A stretch of 15,329 nucleotides of DNA. Source: JAZFYD01 sp036443405. GTDB taxonomy: Bacteria > Planctomycetota > PLA2. Positions 7,755-14,338 of this stretch are shown one piece after another. The DNA lies in assembly GCA_036443405.1 (NCBI GenBank), contig JAZFYD010000019.1, positions 1 through 15,329 on the forward strand, given 5' to 3'. Made by a program: the position numbers and the translations under genes. Every line of letters begins with the position of its first letter. Positions within the stretch are counted from its first letter, which is position 1. Under the pieces are notes generated by a model. The model did not search any database, was not told the DNA's origin, and saw nothing but the letters and a program-made list of their open reading frames with translations.

Positions 7755-8189
7755 ATGCGAATCCTGGTGGGTATGTTCCTGTTCTTGTTTGTTGCAACCG
7801 AGTTCGCGCTCGCGGAACGGACGACGACCGATTGCGAAATCTGCGGCGGCACCGTGTATCAGACCGACAAGGAGTACGTGGTCGGCAACACCAAGTACGT
7901 GTGGATCGGCGACCCTCCGAAGAAACGCCATTGCAACCGTTGCCAAAACGACATCAACACGGGAAAGATCGACGCCAACAACCCGCCCAATCTCTTCAAC
8001 CGCGACGATGAAGAGGCCGGCGACAATCCGCACAACAACCGCTGGGCCGTCGACAAACTCGACCTCGGCGAAACCAAATACAAAAAGGACGCCGACACGC
8101 TGGAAGCCGAGAGCGGATTTGGCGTGGGGCCGTGGGTCCTCGGCATGATTGTCGCTGTCGGGCTCCTCATCCGTTTCATGACGAAATAG
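7755..8189 (+). CDS. Small exported CxxC/CxxC protein with C-terminal membrane helix
   Basis: This is a 144-residue protein that I do not recognise. It has a signal peptide (hydrophobic 3-18, likely cut after Ala20), then an acidic, Asn/Asp-rich domain with two cysteine pairs, CEIC (27-30) and HCNRC (60-63). Near the C-terminus there is a hydrophobic helix (about 124-140) ending in RFMTK. The two CX2C pairs separated by 29 residues resemble a zinc ribbon, or two thioredoxin-like pairs. Export would make a structural metal site or a redox pair both possible. Predicted topology is type I: domain outside, Lys at the cytoplasmic end. GGGAGG lies seven bases upstream of the ATG. It is co-directional with the sigma factor gene, so it may be its partner or target; this is inferred from position only. 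It is AT-richer than its neighbours. Confidence 0.75.
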   Translation: MRILVGMFLFLFVATEFALAERTTTDCEICGGTVYQTDKEYVVGNTKYVWIGDPPKKRHCNRCQNDINTGKIDANNPPNLFNRDDEEAGDNPHNNRWAVDKLDLGETKYKKDADTLEAESGFGVGPWVLGMIVAVGLLIRFMTK

Positions 8190-8494
8190 CGCCCGCACCC
8201 GCCCGAATCCGCCGACGGTCCAAGACCAGCGAAGGCCGGCGCCACCGCCTGCCAAAATTCCCGGCAAATCCCGTTGCGTGTTGGCGGATGGAGCGCAACG
8301 ATAGCGTGGACCTACCGGGAGCGACCATGCAGGCCACAGCCGAATACGCACCGGGGAACCGGGCTGCTTCATTGGAGCAACAGCCTCGCCGACGGCGAGC
8401 ATCCGCGCGCGCCACACGCCTGTGCGCACTCCCTCGATCCCTTTGATCCCCATCACCGCGATGTTGCGGTGAGAAAACGATAGAGGAGAACGAG
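8190..8494 (+). other. 305-base intergenic region with three hairpins
   Basis: No coding signal is convincing here. Three perfect short inverted repeats are seen: CGTTGCG/CGCAACG (8272-8278 and 8294-8300, 15-base loop), CTCGCC-GAC-GGCGAG (8385-8399) and TCACCGC-GATGTT-GCGGTGA (8453-8472). The last sits just before the Shine-Dalgarno of the following gene. None is followed by a run of T, so they are not standard intrinsic terminators. No clear -35/-10 pair was identified, although the promoter of the gene at 8495 should lie here. Confidence 0.5.
8483..8488 (+). promoter_or_regulatory. Strong Shine-Dalgarno for the orphan gene at 8495
   Basis: GAGGAG ends six bases before the ATG at 8495. It is the best-spaced ribosome-binding site on the plus strand of this window and fixes the start of an otherwise unrecognised gene. 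Confidence 0.7.
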
Positions 8495-9019
8495 ATGTCG
8501 TACTTCGAATGCAGATTGCGCATCGGATACAAGGCGAAGGACAACAAGACGCCGATCCTGAATGACGCGAGCGACGAGGTCAATTGGATCGACTTGACGG
8601 CAACGCAACGCACAAACCTGCTCGATGCGTTGCAAACCAAAGTCAAGGACGCGTTCCCGATGCTGGACCCCAACAACGATAATGCCCCGTTTTTCGATCT
8701 TTGGCAGAATCGAATGATCTCGATCGGGGGCAACCTGTCGAACCAGGAGGTCGAGGGTGTGTTGAGTTCCTACCTCAACAAGCGCCTCGACGAGGCCGCG
8801 GGCAATGACGTCTACAAGGTCGGACCGAATGCCAGCCACGTCGAGTACACGCATTACGACAACAAGGTCATTTGCGAGCACTACTTCAAGGTGCTCAACG
8901 AAGCGGATGCATCGGACTGGAAGATCGAGAACGTCCCCTTCGATTCCGACGGCGGCGGAACCATGTGGTCGGTCAGCGCCAACCTGCTGGAGCTCGCCAT
9001 CCGCTACAACCCGGTTTGA
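8495..9019 (+). CDS. Orphan cytoplasmic protein of unknown function, lower GC
   Basis: This is a 174-residue protein with no signal peptide or membrane helix and no family that I recognise. It looks like a small soluble alpha/beta protein. An N-terminal strand (SYFECRLRIGYKA) is followed by an amphipathic helix (LTATQRTNLLDALQTKVKDA, 34-53) and a segment FFDLWQNRMISIGGNLS (66-82). A second helix (84-101) and a C-terminal beta-rich part with a helix at the end (SANLLELAIRY, 161-171) follow. It has two cysteines (6 and 127) and no catalytic signature. Base use differs from neighbours: sample 60-base stretches are 53-57% G+C, against 68% in a sample from the ferredoxin-fusion gene. It has the strongest Shine-Dalgarno seen on this strand, its own upstream region and its own downstream terminator-like repeats, so it is probably transcribed alone. 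Recent acquisition or high expression could both explain the composition. Confidence 0.72.
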   Translation: MSYFECRLRIGYKAKDNKTPILNDASDEVNWIDLTATQRTNLLDALQTKVKDAFPMLDPNNDNAPFFDLWQNRMISIGGNLSNQEVEGVLSSYLNKRLDEAAGNDVYKVGPNASHVEYTHYDNKVICEHYFKVLNEADASDWKIENVPFDSDGGGTMWSVSANLLELAIRYNPV

Positions 9020-9028
9020 AGTGCGCGC

Positions 9029-9092
9029 ACCCGGCGCCGGGGGTAACCCGGCGCTGTGGTGACTCGGCGCCGGGGCGACTCGGCGCCGGCTT
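9029..9092 (+). repeat. Four imperfect tandem repeats around the palindrome GGCGCC
   Basis: Four units of 15-17 bases follow one another: 9029-9045, 9046-9060, 9061-9076 and 9077-9092. Each is built on (A/G)AC(C/T)CGGCGC, and three contain the self-complementary CGGCGCCGG. The last two share 13 identical bases (GACTCGGCGCCGG) at a 16-base period. The repeat occupies the gap between the orphan gene and the SDR gene. Confidence 0.7.
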
Positions 9093-9094
9093 TT
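9065..9094 (+). terminator. Candidate intrinsic terminator after the orphan gene
   Basis: The CGGCGCCG copies at 9065-9072 and 9081-9088 can pair as an 8-bp GC-only stem with an 8-base loop, followed within two bases by TTTT (9091-9094). The T tract is short. Each arm is also a palindrome, so alternative folds compete. Confidence 0.4.
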
Positions 9095-9118
9095 GAGCCG
9101 GTGTGGGATCATGGCCGC

Positions 9119-10105
9119 ATGCGCACGCTGATCCTCGGCGGAACGATCTTCCTCGGCCGCCACATCGTGGAAGCTGCACTTGCGCGCGGACACGAGGTCG
9201 TCCTCTTCAACCGCGGACGCCACAACCCCGAGTTCTTTCCGGAGCTCGAGCGCCTGCGGGGCGACCGTGACGGCGACCTCCGCGCGCTGGAGGGCCGCCG
9301 ATTCGACGCGGTGATCGACACCTGCGGATTCGTTCCGCGCATCGTGCGCGCATCGGCCGAACTCCTCGGGGACGCGTGCGAACACTACACCTTCGTATCG
9401 AGCCTGTCCGTGTTCCCCGATGCCAAAAAGACGTTTCAGGACGAGCAGGCTCCCCTAGCGCAACTCGAGGACGAAACGGTCGAGGAGGTCACCGGCGAAA
9501 CCTACGGCGGCCTCAAGGCATTGTGTGAAGCAGCCGTGGAACGCGCGCTGCCCGGCCGCGCGCTCAACGTGCGACCGGGACTGATCGTCGGACCGCACGA
9601 TCCGACGGACCGCTTCACGTACTGGGTCGAACGCGTCGCGCGCGGCGGCGCGGTCCTCGCACCGGCGCCGGAGAATTGGAAAGTCGAATTCACCGACGTA
9701 CGCGATCTCTCGAAGTGGATCGTTCACGCTGCAGAGGAGCGCTTCACCGGTCCTTTCAACGCATCCGGCCCGGCGCCCGAGAAGGTCGCCTTCGGCGAGT
9801 TCCTGAACTGTTGCCGCGAAGTTGCCTCGTCCGACGCGAGCTTCCAGTGGGCCGACGAGCAATGGCTCACGGAACAGGGCGTCGAGATGTGGACCGACCT
9901 CCCGCTGCGCACGCTGGGCGACTCACCCGGGTTCAGCACGCGCTCGACACAAAAAGCCGTCGACGCCGGCCTGCGCTTTCGCCCGATGTCCGAGACGATT
10001 GCCGACACACTCGCGTGGTGGCGAACACGAGACCCCGCCCCCTTGAAAGCCGGTCTCACCCCCGATCGTGAATCGGAGTTGCTCGCGAAACTCCAGCTTT
10101 CTTGA
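9119..10105 (+). CDS. Atypical SDR, NAD-dependent epimerase/dehydratase family protein
   Basis: This is a 328-residue cytoplasmic Rossmann-fold protein. The dinucleotide-binding loop GGTIFLGR is at residues 7-14, and the strand-end acidic/basic pocket LFNRGRHNPEFFPE (29-42) hints at NADP. DAVIDTCG (63-70), SSLSVF (94-99), the catalytic-type YxxxK (Tyr129, Lys133) and VRPGLIVGPHDPTDRF (151-166) continue the extended SDR pattern, and the length is typical. It resembles the atypical-SDR group that includes sugar epimerase-like reductases and the chloroplast CSP41-like RNA-binding proteins. The substrate cannot be named from sequence. The Met at 9119 is chosen because the first Rossmann strand (RTLILGG) begins directly after it; an in-frame GTG at 9101 adds six residues. 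No clear Shine-Dalgarno is seen. It converges on the GNAT gene with 60 bases between stops. Confidence 0.9.
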   Translation: MRTLILGGTIFLGRHIVEAALARGHEVVLFNRGRHNPEFFPELERLRGDRDGDLRALEGRRFDAVIDTCGFVPRIVRASAELLGDACEHYTFVSSLSVFPDAKKTFQDEQAPLAQLEDETVEEVTGETYGGLKALCEAAVERALPGRALNVRPGLIVGPHDPTDRFTYWVERVARGGAVLAPAPENWKVEFTDVRDLSKWIVHAAEERFTGPFNASGPAPEKVAFGEFLNCCREVASSDASFQWADEQWLTEQGVEMWTDLPLRTLGDSPGFSTRSTQKAVDAGLRFRPMSETIADTLAWWRTRDPAPLKAGLTPDRESELLAKLQLS

Positions 10106-10165
10106 CGGCCCCCGCTTTCTTGGTGGCGACATCAAGCCACGTGGTGGAGACTCGTGCCCCGAAAG

Positions 10166-10705
10166 TCAGAGCGCCAACTCGACCCGGCAAAACGGTCCAT
10201 CGATCCGGCGCACCTCTTCGAACCCAAGTTCGCGGAAAACCGTGTAGGGCCCGAAAAAAGAGAACACCGCATCCGCCGGTTCGGGCGGAGACGGGAAACC
10301 GACAACACGCGACACCCCGCGACCGCGAGCAACATCCACCGCGCCGGCCAGCAACGCCTTGGCCACACCGCGCCCGCGAAACTCGGACGAAACAAAAAAG
10401 CAGTGCGCGACGAGCGCCGTGTCGTCGTCGTCGCGAAGGTCGGTAGCGCAATCGTGATCCGGAATCGCACTTGGAACATCCAGCGCGCACCAACCCACGA
10501 CGCTGGCACCGACATACGCCAGCACGCCCCCAGCCGCTTGCGCGGCCACCAGATCATGGAGCGCGCGCTTGCCGGCCTCACCTCGAACGGTCTCATCACG
10601 GTGATTCATGCACCAACAACCGTCACAACCACCGGCCGCGCCGAGCAGCGCGTCCAAGTCGGGCCATGCGGCCGGATCGATTTCGTGCGTTCGGATTTCC
10701 GTCAT
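10166..10705 (-). CDS. GNAT family N-acetyltransferase
   Basis: This is a 179-residue cytoplasmic acetyl-CoA-dependent N-acetyltransferase. Motif A is seen as CFFVSSEFRGRGVAKALL (102-119), with the R-G-R-G-V-A pyrophosphate-binding loop at 110-115. The usual closing element appears as YTVFRELGFEEV (154-165). An N-terminal GCDGCWCM (26-33) is a Cys-Trp-Cys signature found in a subgroup of GNATs and may bear on substrate or metal binding. The substrate is unknown. Start choice: Met at 10705 gives the usual family start just before the first strand (TEIRTHEI). An in-frame ATG at 10762 would add 19 residues, but that stretch overlaps the relict of another GNAT gene on the opposite strand, which argues against it. 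Neither start has a good Shine-Dalgarno. Confidence 0.87.
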   Translation of the reverse strand: MTEIRTHEIDPAAWPDLDALLGAAGGCDGCWCMNHRDETVRGEAGKRALHDLVAAQAAGGVLAYVGASVVGWCALDVPSAIPDHDCATDLRDDDDTALVAHCFFVSSEFRGRGVAKALLAGAVDVARGRGVSRVVGFPSPPEPADAVFSFFGPYTVFRELGFEEVRRIDGPFCRVELAL

Positions 10706-10741
10706 CGCGTCGAGGATAGCGTCGGTTGCGGCGCCGTCCTT

Positions 10742-10887
10742 GATAGAAGTGACACGTCCCATGGAAATTGCCTAGGCGCCCGGCCGATGGAACAGGCCGA
10801 GGCCGAAGCGGTGCGACGTGGCTGCACGCTCGCGTATCTCGACACGTTCAACATTCAGCGCCGGTGTTCGACGAACGCCTCGGCTAA
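10742..10887 (+). pseudogene. Relict C-terminal piece of a second GNAT acetyltransferase
   Basis: Reading from 10742 gives a GNAT motif A and the strand after it: SHGNCLGARPMEQAEAEA, then RRGCTLAYLDTFNIQ up to the CAG codon at 10856-10858. In this family the next residues are normally APxFYERLGY. They are here, but in the next frame: CG|CCG GTG TTC GAC GAA CGC CTC GGC reads (A)PVFDERLG, so one base is missing at 10858/10859. A TAA (10885-10887) then stands where the conserved Tyr codon is expected. The upstream N-terminal half and the downstream C-terminal end are gone. The fragment is clearly not the same GNAT subtype as the intact minus-strand gene beside it. It is a decayed remnant, not a functional short gene. 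Confidence 0.75.
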
Positions 10888-11101
10888 GCTCCGGACGCCG
10901 CGCACCGCCACGCGATCGGGCATCCCCTTCTGGGGCACTCCCGTTCGAGTTTGGGACCACTCGCGTCGCGTCGTATCGACCTGACGCACGTCGCGCGTTT
11001 CGCGGAATTCGGTGCGTCAAGCACCCGTGCGGGACCTCCGATAGGCGGTGCGGGGCTTCCGTGCGGCGATTTCGTCGCGCGGACCCGAACAAGGAAACAC
11101 G
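10888..11101 (+). promoter_or_regulatory. Leader region of DUF2959 gene with dyad and direct repeats
   Basis: No gene is seen between the GNAT relict and the DUF2959 gene. TGACGCAC (10982-10989) is the exact reverse complement of GTGCGTCA (11012-11019), with CGCG-TTT-CGCG-like pairing inside. The right arm overlaps a second hairpin GGTGC-GTCAA-GCACC (11011-11025), so the two are mutually exclusive. Two near-identical 14-mers (GTGCGGGACCTCCG 11027-11040 and GTGCGGGGCTTCCG 11048-11061) lie 21 bases apart. AAGGAA (11091-11096) is the ribosome-binding site. A regulatory role is inferred only. Confidence 0.35.
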
Positions 11102-11890
11102 ATGTTCCATTCCAAAACCACAACGCTCGCGATCGCCGCGACGCTCCTGTTTTTGCCGGCATGCTCTCTGATGGAAAAGATCCTGCCCGACGACGACGGC
11201 GGAATCGGTGAAGTGTCCGAACTCAGCGCCGCTATCGAGCGCGTCTACGTCGACTCCGAACTCGCCAAGAAGCGCGCGCAGACCGCCGTCGAATCGGTCG
11301 AAGCGATCGTCGCGTCGAATTTTCCAGGTGAAGCCTCGTTGGCGTACACCCAGTTCGTCGAACTGGTCGAACGCTCCGAGGATCAGTCCGAACAGCTCGA
11401 GGACAGCGTCGAAGAAATGAAAGATGCGGCCGAAGAGGTGTTCGACGAGTGGGCCGACCAGCTCAAGATGATCGTCAACGTCCGGATGCGCCAGCAGAGT
11501 CGCAGGCGGATGCTGGACACTCGCGATCGCTACGACGCCATCGTGCGGGCCGTCGAGCCCGTGCAGGCCTCCTATGTTTCGGTGAACCAGTCGCTCAAGG
11601 ACCACGTGCTCTTCCTCGGCCACGACTTCAATCCGGCGGCGGTCGAACAGGTTCGTGGCGCTGTGCGCGACCTGGCCCGCCAGACGGCGGATTTCGATCG
11701 CGAGGTCGACACTTGCCTGCGCGCCGCTCGCGCGTACGTGGACGCTTCGACGCTTCCGGTGGGAGCGAACAGCCAGGGCGAGCCGCGCGCGGTGCCGGTG
11801 TCCGGCGAGCGCGAGTCTGCGAAGACGGTCGGTTCGGGCGCGCCCGCCGGCATAGCAGCCCAGCACGTGGTCAACGGATCCGACGACTAG
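11102..11890 (+). CDS. DUF2959 family coiled-coil lipoprotein
   Basis: This is a 262-residue protein. The signal peptide (hydrophobic 8-19) ends in the lipobox LPAC with Cys21 as the lipidation site. The mature part is almost wholly helical and rich in Glu, Asp, Gln and Arg, with long coiled-coil stretches (about 40-120 and 125-215). It matches the DUF2959 pattern through VFDEWADQL (113-121), TRDRYDAIVRAVEPVQ (140-155) and KDHVLFLGHDFNPAAV (166-181). The family's role is unknown. A Gly/Ser/Ala-rich tail of about 45 residues (217-262) goes beyond the usual domain. The ATG at 11102 is preceded by AAGGAA at suitable spacing and gives the signal peptide directly; the longer frame upstream does not. 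It is probably a single-gene unit, since 200 bases and a hairpin separate it from the next gene. Confidence 0.88.
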   Translation: MFHSKTTTLAIAATLLFLPACSLMEKILPDDDGGIGEVSELSAAIERVYVDSELAKKRAQTAVESVEAIVASNFPGEASLAYTQFVELVERSEDQSEQLEDSVEEMKDAAEEVFDEWADQLKMIVNVRMRQQSRRRMLDTRDRYDAIVRAVEPVQASYVSVNQSLKDHVLFLGHDFNPAAVEQVRGAVRDLARQTADFDREVDTCLRAARAYVDASTLPVGANSQGEPRAVPVSGERESAKTVGSGAPAGIAAQHVVNGSDD

Positions 11891-11922
11891 TCGTTTCTGG
11901 CGGTGGACCACACACGCGGAAT

Positions 11923-11940
11923 CCCGGGGCCGTCCCCGGG
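11923..11940 (+). terminator. Strong GC hairpin after DUF2959 gene
   Basis: CCCGGGG (11923-11929), loop CCGT, CCCCGGG (11934-11940) form a perfect 7-bp GC stem 33 bases after the DUF2959 stop. There is no T run after it, so it could slow or stop transcription only with help, or stabilise an mRNA end. A second, weaker hairpin (CGGGAC-GGAG-GTCCCG, 12006-12021) follows before the next gene. Confidence 0.3.
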
Positions 11941-12090
11941 TGACCGCGCGCACGTGCGGCGCCGCGGATCGATCATGTTGTTATCGGAGGGAAACCGCCA
12001 CGGCGCGGGACGGAGGTCCCGTTTGCGTCCCACAACGCGTTTGGCCGAGCGACCGCGCAACACGGCGAGTCCGATCGGAGTCCGCGCACG

Positions 12091-14337
12091 ATGACGTGGA
12101 CGCTGCTCATCGTTCTCGCCGCAGGACTCGGCGTCGCCCTTGCCGCGGCGGTCGCGCGCGACCATCAACTGCGCCGGATGCGCGAGACGTTGGGAGAACG
12201 CGAAGAGGCCACACGCTCGGGCCGCAACAAGGCGCAACTTCAACACCCCGTCGTCGACCTCACCCGCTGCCTCGGCTGCGCGACCTGCATCGCGGTTTGC
12301 CCCGAGGACGAGGTTCTCGAACTCGTGCATGGCCAAGCCGTCGTGCTCAACCCATCGCGTTGCGTCGGCGTCGCCGCGTGCGAACGCGAGTGCCCCGTCG
12401 GCGCGATCACGGTCACGATCGCGAATCTCGAGGAGCGGGAGGACATCCCCGCGTTCGAATCGAACCTGGAGGCGGTCGGTTCGCCCGGCCTATTCCTCGC
12501 CGGCGAGGTGACCGCCCACGCACTGATCAAGACGGCGGTGGAGCACGGCACCGCGGTCGCCGCGGAGGTGGCGCAACGGGTCAAGAAGCCCGTCACCGTT
12601 CCTGCAACCGACGGCGCAACGGACGCGGCCGCCGATCGCGCGCTCGATCTCTGCATCGTCGGCGCCGGTCCGGCAGGGCTCGCGTGCTCGCTGGAAGCCA
12701 AACGCCAGGGCCTGTCGTTCGTGACGCTCGACAAGGAGTCCGCACTCGGCGGCACCGTCGCAAAGTACCCGCGGCGCAAGCTGGTGATGAGCGAGCCCGT
12801 TCATCTGCCGCTGCACGGCCGGATGCGGCGTTCGACCTACGAGAAAGAGGAACTGATCGACCTCTGGAACGAGGTTGCGACAAAGTACGAACTACCCATC
12901 GTGCACGGCGCGTTGTTTCAAGGCCTCGACCGCAACGCCGACGGCCACTTCGTCGTGCGCACGGACTCCGGGAATCACGTCGCACGTCACGTCTGCCTCG
13001 CGATCGGCCGGCGCGGCGTGCCGCGCGAACTCGGCGTACCCGGCGAGTCCCTGCCGAAGACCGCGTATTCGCTGCTCGATGCCGGCTCGTACCGGGGTCG
13101 ACGCGTCCTGGTCGTCGGCGGCGGCGACAGTGCGGTGGAGGCCGCGTTGGGCCTCGCGGAGCAGCCGGGCAACGAGGTCACGCTCTCCTACCGCGGCGAG
13201 TCCTTCCACCGGATCCGCAAGAAGAACGAAACGCGTCTCGACGCGCAGATCGCGGCGGGGAAGATCGAGGTCGTCTTCCAAAGCGAGGTCGTGCGAATCG
13301 AAAGCGACCGGGTGGAGTTGTCCGTGCGAAACGGCGCGGCGCAACCGCTGTCGATTCCCAACGACGATGTCTTCGTCATGGCCGGCGGGACGCCGCCGGT
13401 GGAGCTTCTGGCTAGCGCCGGCGTATCGTTCGATCACTCCGCGCGACCCGCAGCGGCGACCGTCACGGAACAGGGCGGCGGCCTGGTGCGCGCGCTCGCG
13501 ATCGGATTCGCGCTGTCGCTGGGCGCGCTGGCGTGGGCGTGGTGGCACGCGGACTACTACCTCCTGACCGCGGCCGAGCGTGCCCTGCACGACAAACACG
13601 CGCTGCTGCGCCCGGGGCAAAGCGTCGGCCTTGCGCTCGGCGTCACCGCCGCATCGCTCATCGCCGTCAACCTGCTGTACCTTCTGCGCCGCTCCGGCCG
13701 CCTCGGGTTCCGTTTCGGTTCCCTGCGCGGCTGGATGACCAGTCACGTCGCGACGGGCATCCTCGCGCTACTCCTCGCCGCGCTGCACGGCGCGATGGCG
13801 CCCGGCGACACCGCGGCCGGCCACTCGCTCTGGGCGCTCGCGATCCTGCTCGTCACCGGCGCGATCGGACGCTACTTCTACGCGTATGTCCCGCGCGCCG
13901 CCAACGGTCGCGAGTTGGCATTGGCCGAGGTGCGGTCGCAACTCGATGCGCTGACGGCGATGCGCGACGACGCGGAGTTTGCGCAGGCGGCCCGCGAAGA
14001 AGTGCGCACGCTGGCCAAGTCGCGCCAGTGGAAGGGATCGTTCTTCGGACGCGTGATCGCGCTGCTCGGAGTGCAGCGGGAGTTGCGCCGCGCCCTCGCA
14101 ACGATCGAAATGCGCGGTCGGGAAGAAGGCGTGCCCGAGGACCTGATCTCCGACACGCTTCGACTCGCCCGCGACGCCCACCGACACGCGCTGATGGCGG
14201 CGCACTACGAAGACCTGCGCGCACTGCTTTCCAGCTGGCGCTACCTCCACCGCTGGGTGGCGGCCCTGATGCTCCTGTTGCTGGCTGTGCACATCTTCTC
14301 CGCGCTCTTTTACGGCGCGGCCGAATGGGCGGGCTAG
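12091..14337 (+). CDS. Fused ferredoxin / FAD-NAD(P) reductase / di-haem cytochrome b membrane protein
   Basis: This is a 748-residue electron-transfer protein. A membrane anchor (2-22) is followed by a ferredoxin domain (about 52-110) with CLGCATCIAVCP (Cys60, 63, 66, 70) and a second site CVGVAACERECP (Cys91, 97, 101; Val94 replaces a Cys). A thioredoxin-reductase/YpdA-like flavoprotein (about 185-450) has the FAD loop VGAGPAG (190-196), the NAD(P) loop VGGGDSA (342-348) and a late AGGTPP (431-436). It has no CxxC disulfide, so it is not a thioredoxin reductase. The C-terminal part has helices at about 463-485, 510-532, 547-568, 577-598 and 718-740. His552/His566 and His720/His734 are both H-x13-H, as expected for two b haems between two helices. 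Positive charges place the Fe-S and flavin domains in the cytoplasm. The start overlaps no neighbour; GGAG lies ten bases upstream. It is one base before the multihaem cytochrome gene. Confidence 0.88.
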   Translation: MTWTLLIVLAAGLGVALAAAVARDHQLRRMRETLGEREEATRSGRNKAQLQHPVVDLTRCLGCATCIAVCPEDEVLELVHGQAVVLNPSRCVGVAACERECPVGAITVTIANLEEREDIPAFESNLEAVGSPGLFLAGEVTAHALIKTAVEHGTAVAAEVAQRVKKPVTVPATDGATDAAADRALDLCIVGAGPAGLACSLEAKRQGLSFVTLDKESALGGTVAKYPRRKLVMSEPVHLPLHGRMRRSTYEKEELIDLWNEVATKYELPIVHGALFQGLDRNADGHFVVRTDSGNHVARHVCLAIGRRGVPRELGVPGESLPKTAYSLLDAGSYRGRRVLVVGGGDSAVEAALGLAEQPGNEVTLSYRGESFHRIRKKNETRLDAQIAAGKIEVVFQSEVVRIESDRVELSVRNGAAQPLSIPNDDVFVMAGGTPPVELLASAGVSFDHSARPAAATVTEQGGGLVRALAIGFALSLGALAWAWWHADYYLLTAAERALHDKHALLRPGQSVGLALGVTAASLIAVNLLYLLRRSGRLGFRFGSLRGWMTSHVATGILALLLAALHGAMAPGDTAAGHSLWALAILLVTGAIGRYFYAYVPRAANGRELALAEVRSQLDALTAMRDDAEFAQAAREEVRTLAKSRQWKGSFFGRVIALLGVQRELRRALATIEMRGREEGVPEDLISDTLRLARDAHRHALMAAHYEDLRALLSSWRYLHRWVAALMLLLLAVHIFSALFYGAAEWAG

Positions 14338-14338
14338 C

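Noticed and set aside
8272..8300. Hairpin CGTTGCG/CGCAACG considered as an integron attC-like site
   Set aside because: The conserved GTTRRRY/RYYYAAC core does not fit, and no integrase or second site is present.
7735..8363. GGGAACCGGG shared upstream of the two small unknown genes (7735-7744 and 8354-8363), possible ECF -35 element
   Set aside because: The first copy is 10 bases before a start codon, so a promoter there would fall inside the gene; no matching -10 is seen, and repeated 10-mers are expected by chance in a window of this size and GC.
6759..8456. Minus-strand open frame of 565 codons opposite the sigma factor and CxxC genes
   Set aside because: It spans two unrelated plus-strand genes and intergenic DNA, has Arg/Gly/Ala-biased content and no recognisable motif.
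10123..10140. GTGGC/GCCAC stem between the convergent SDR and GNAT genes as a shared terminator
   Set aside because: Only five base pairs with an eight-base loop and no T run on either strand.
11976..12094. Small open frame of 39 codons ending in an ATGA overlap with the ferredoxin-fusion start
   Set aside because: Arg-rich without hydrophobic pattern or good ribosome-binding site; the overlap alone is not enough to call a gene or leader peptide.
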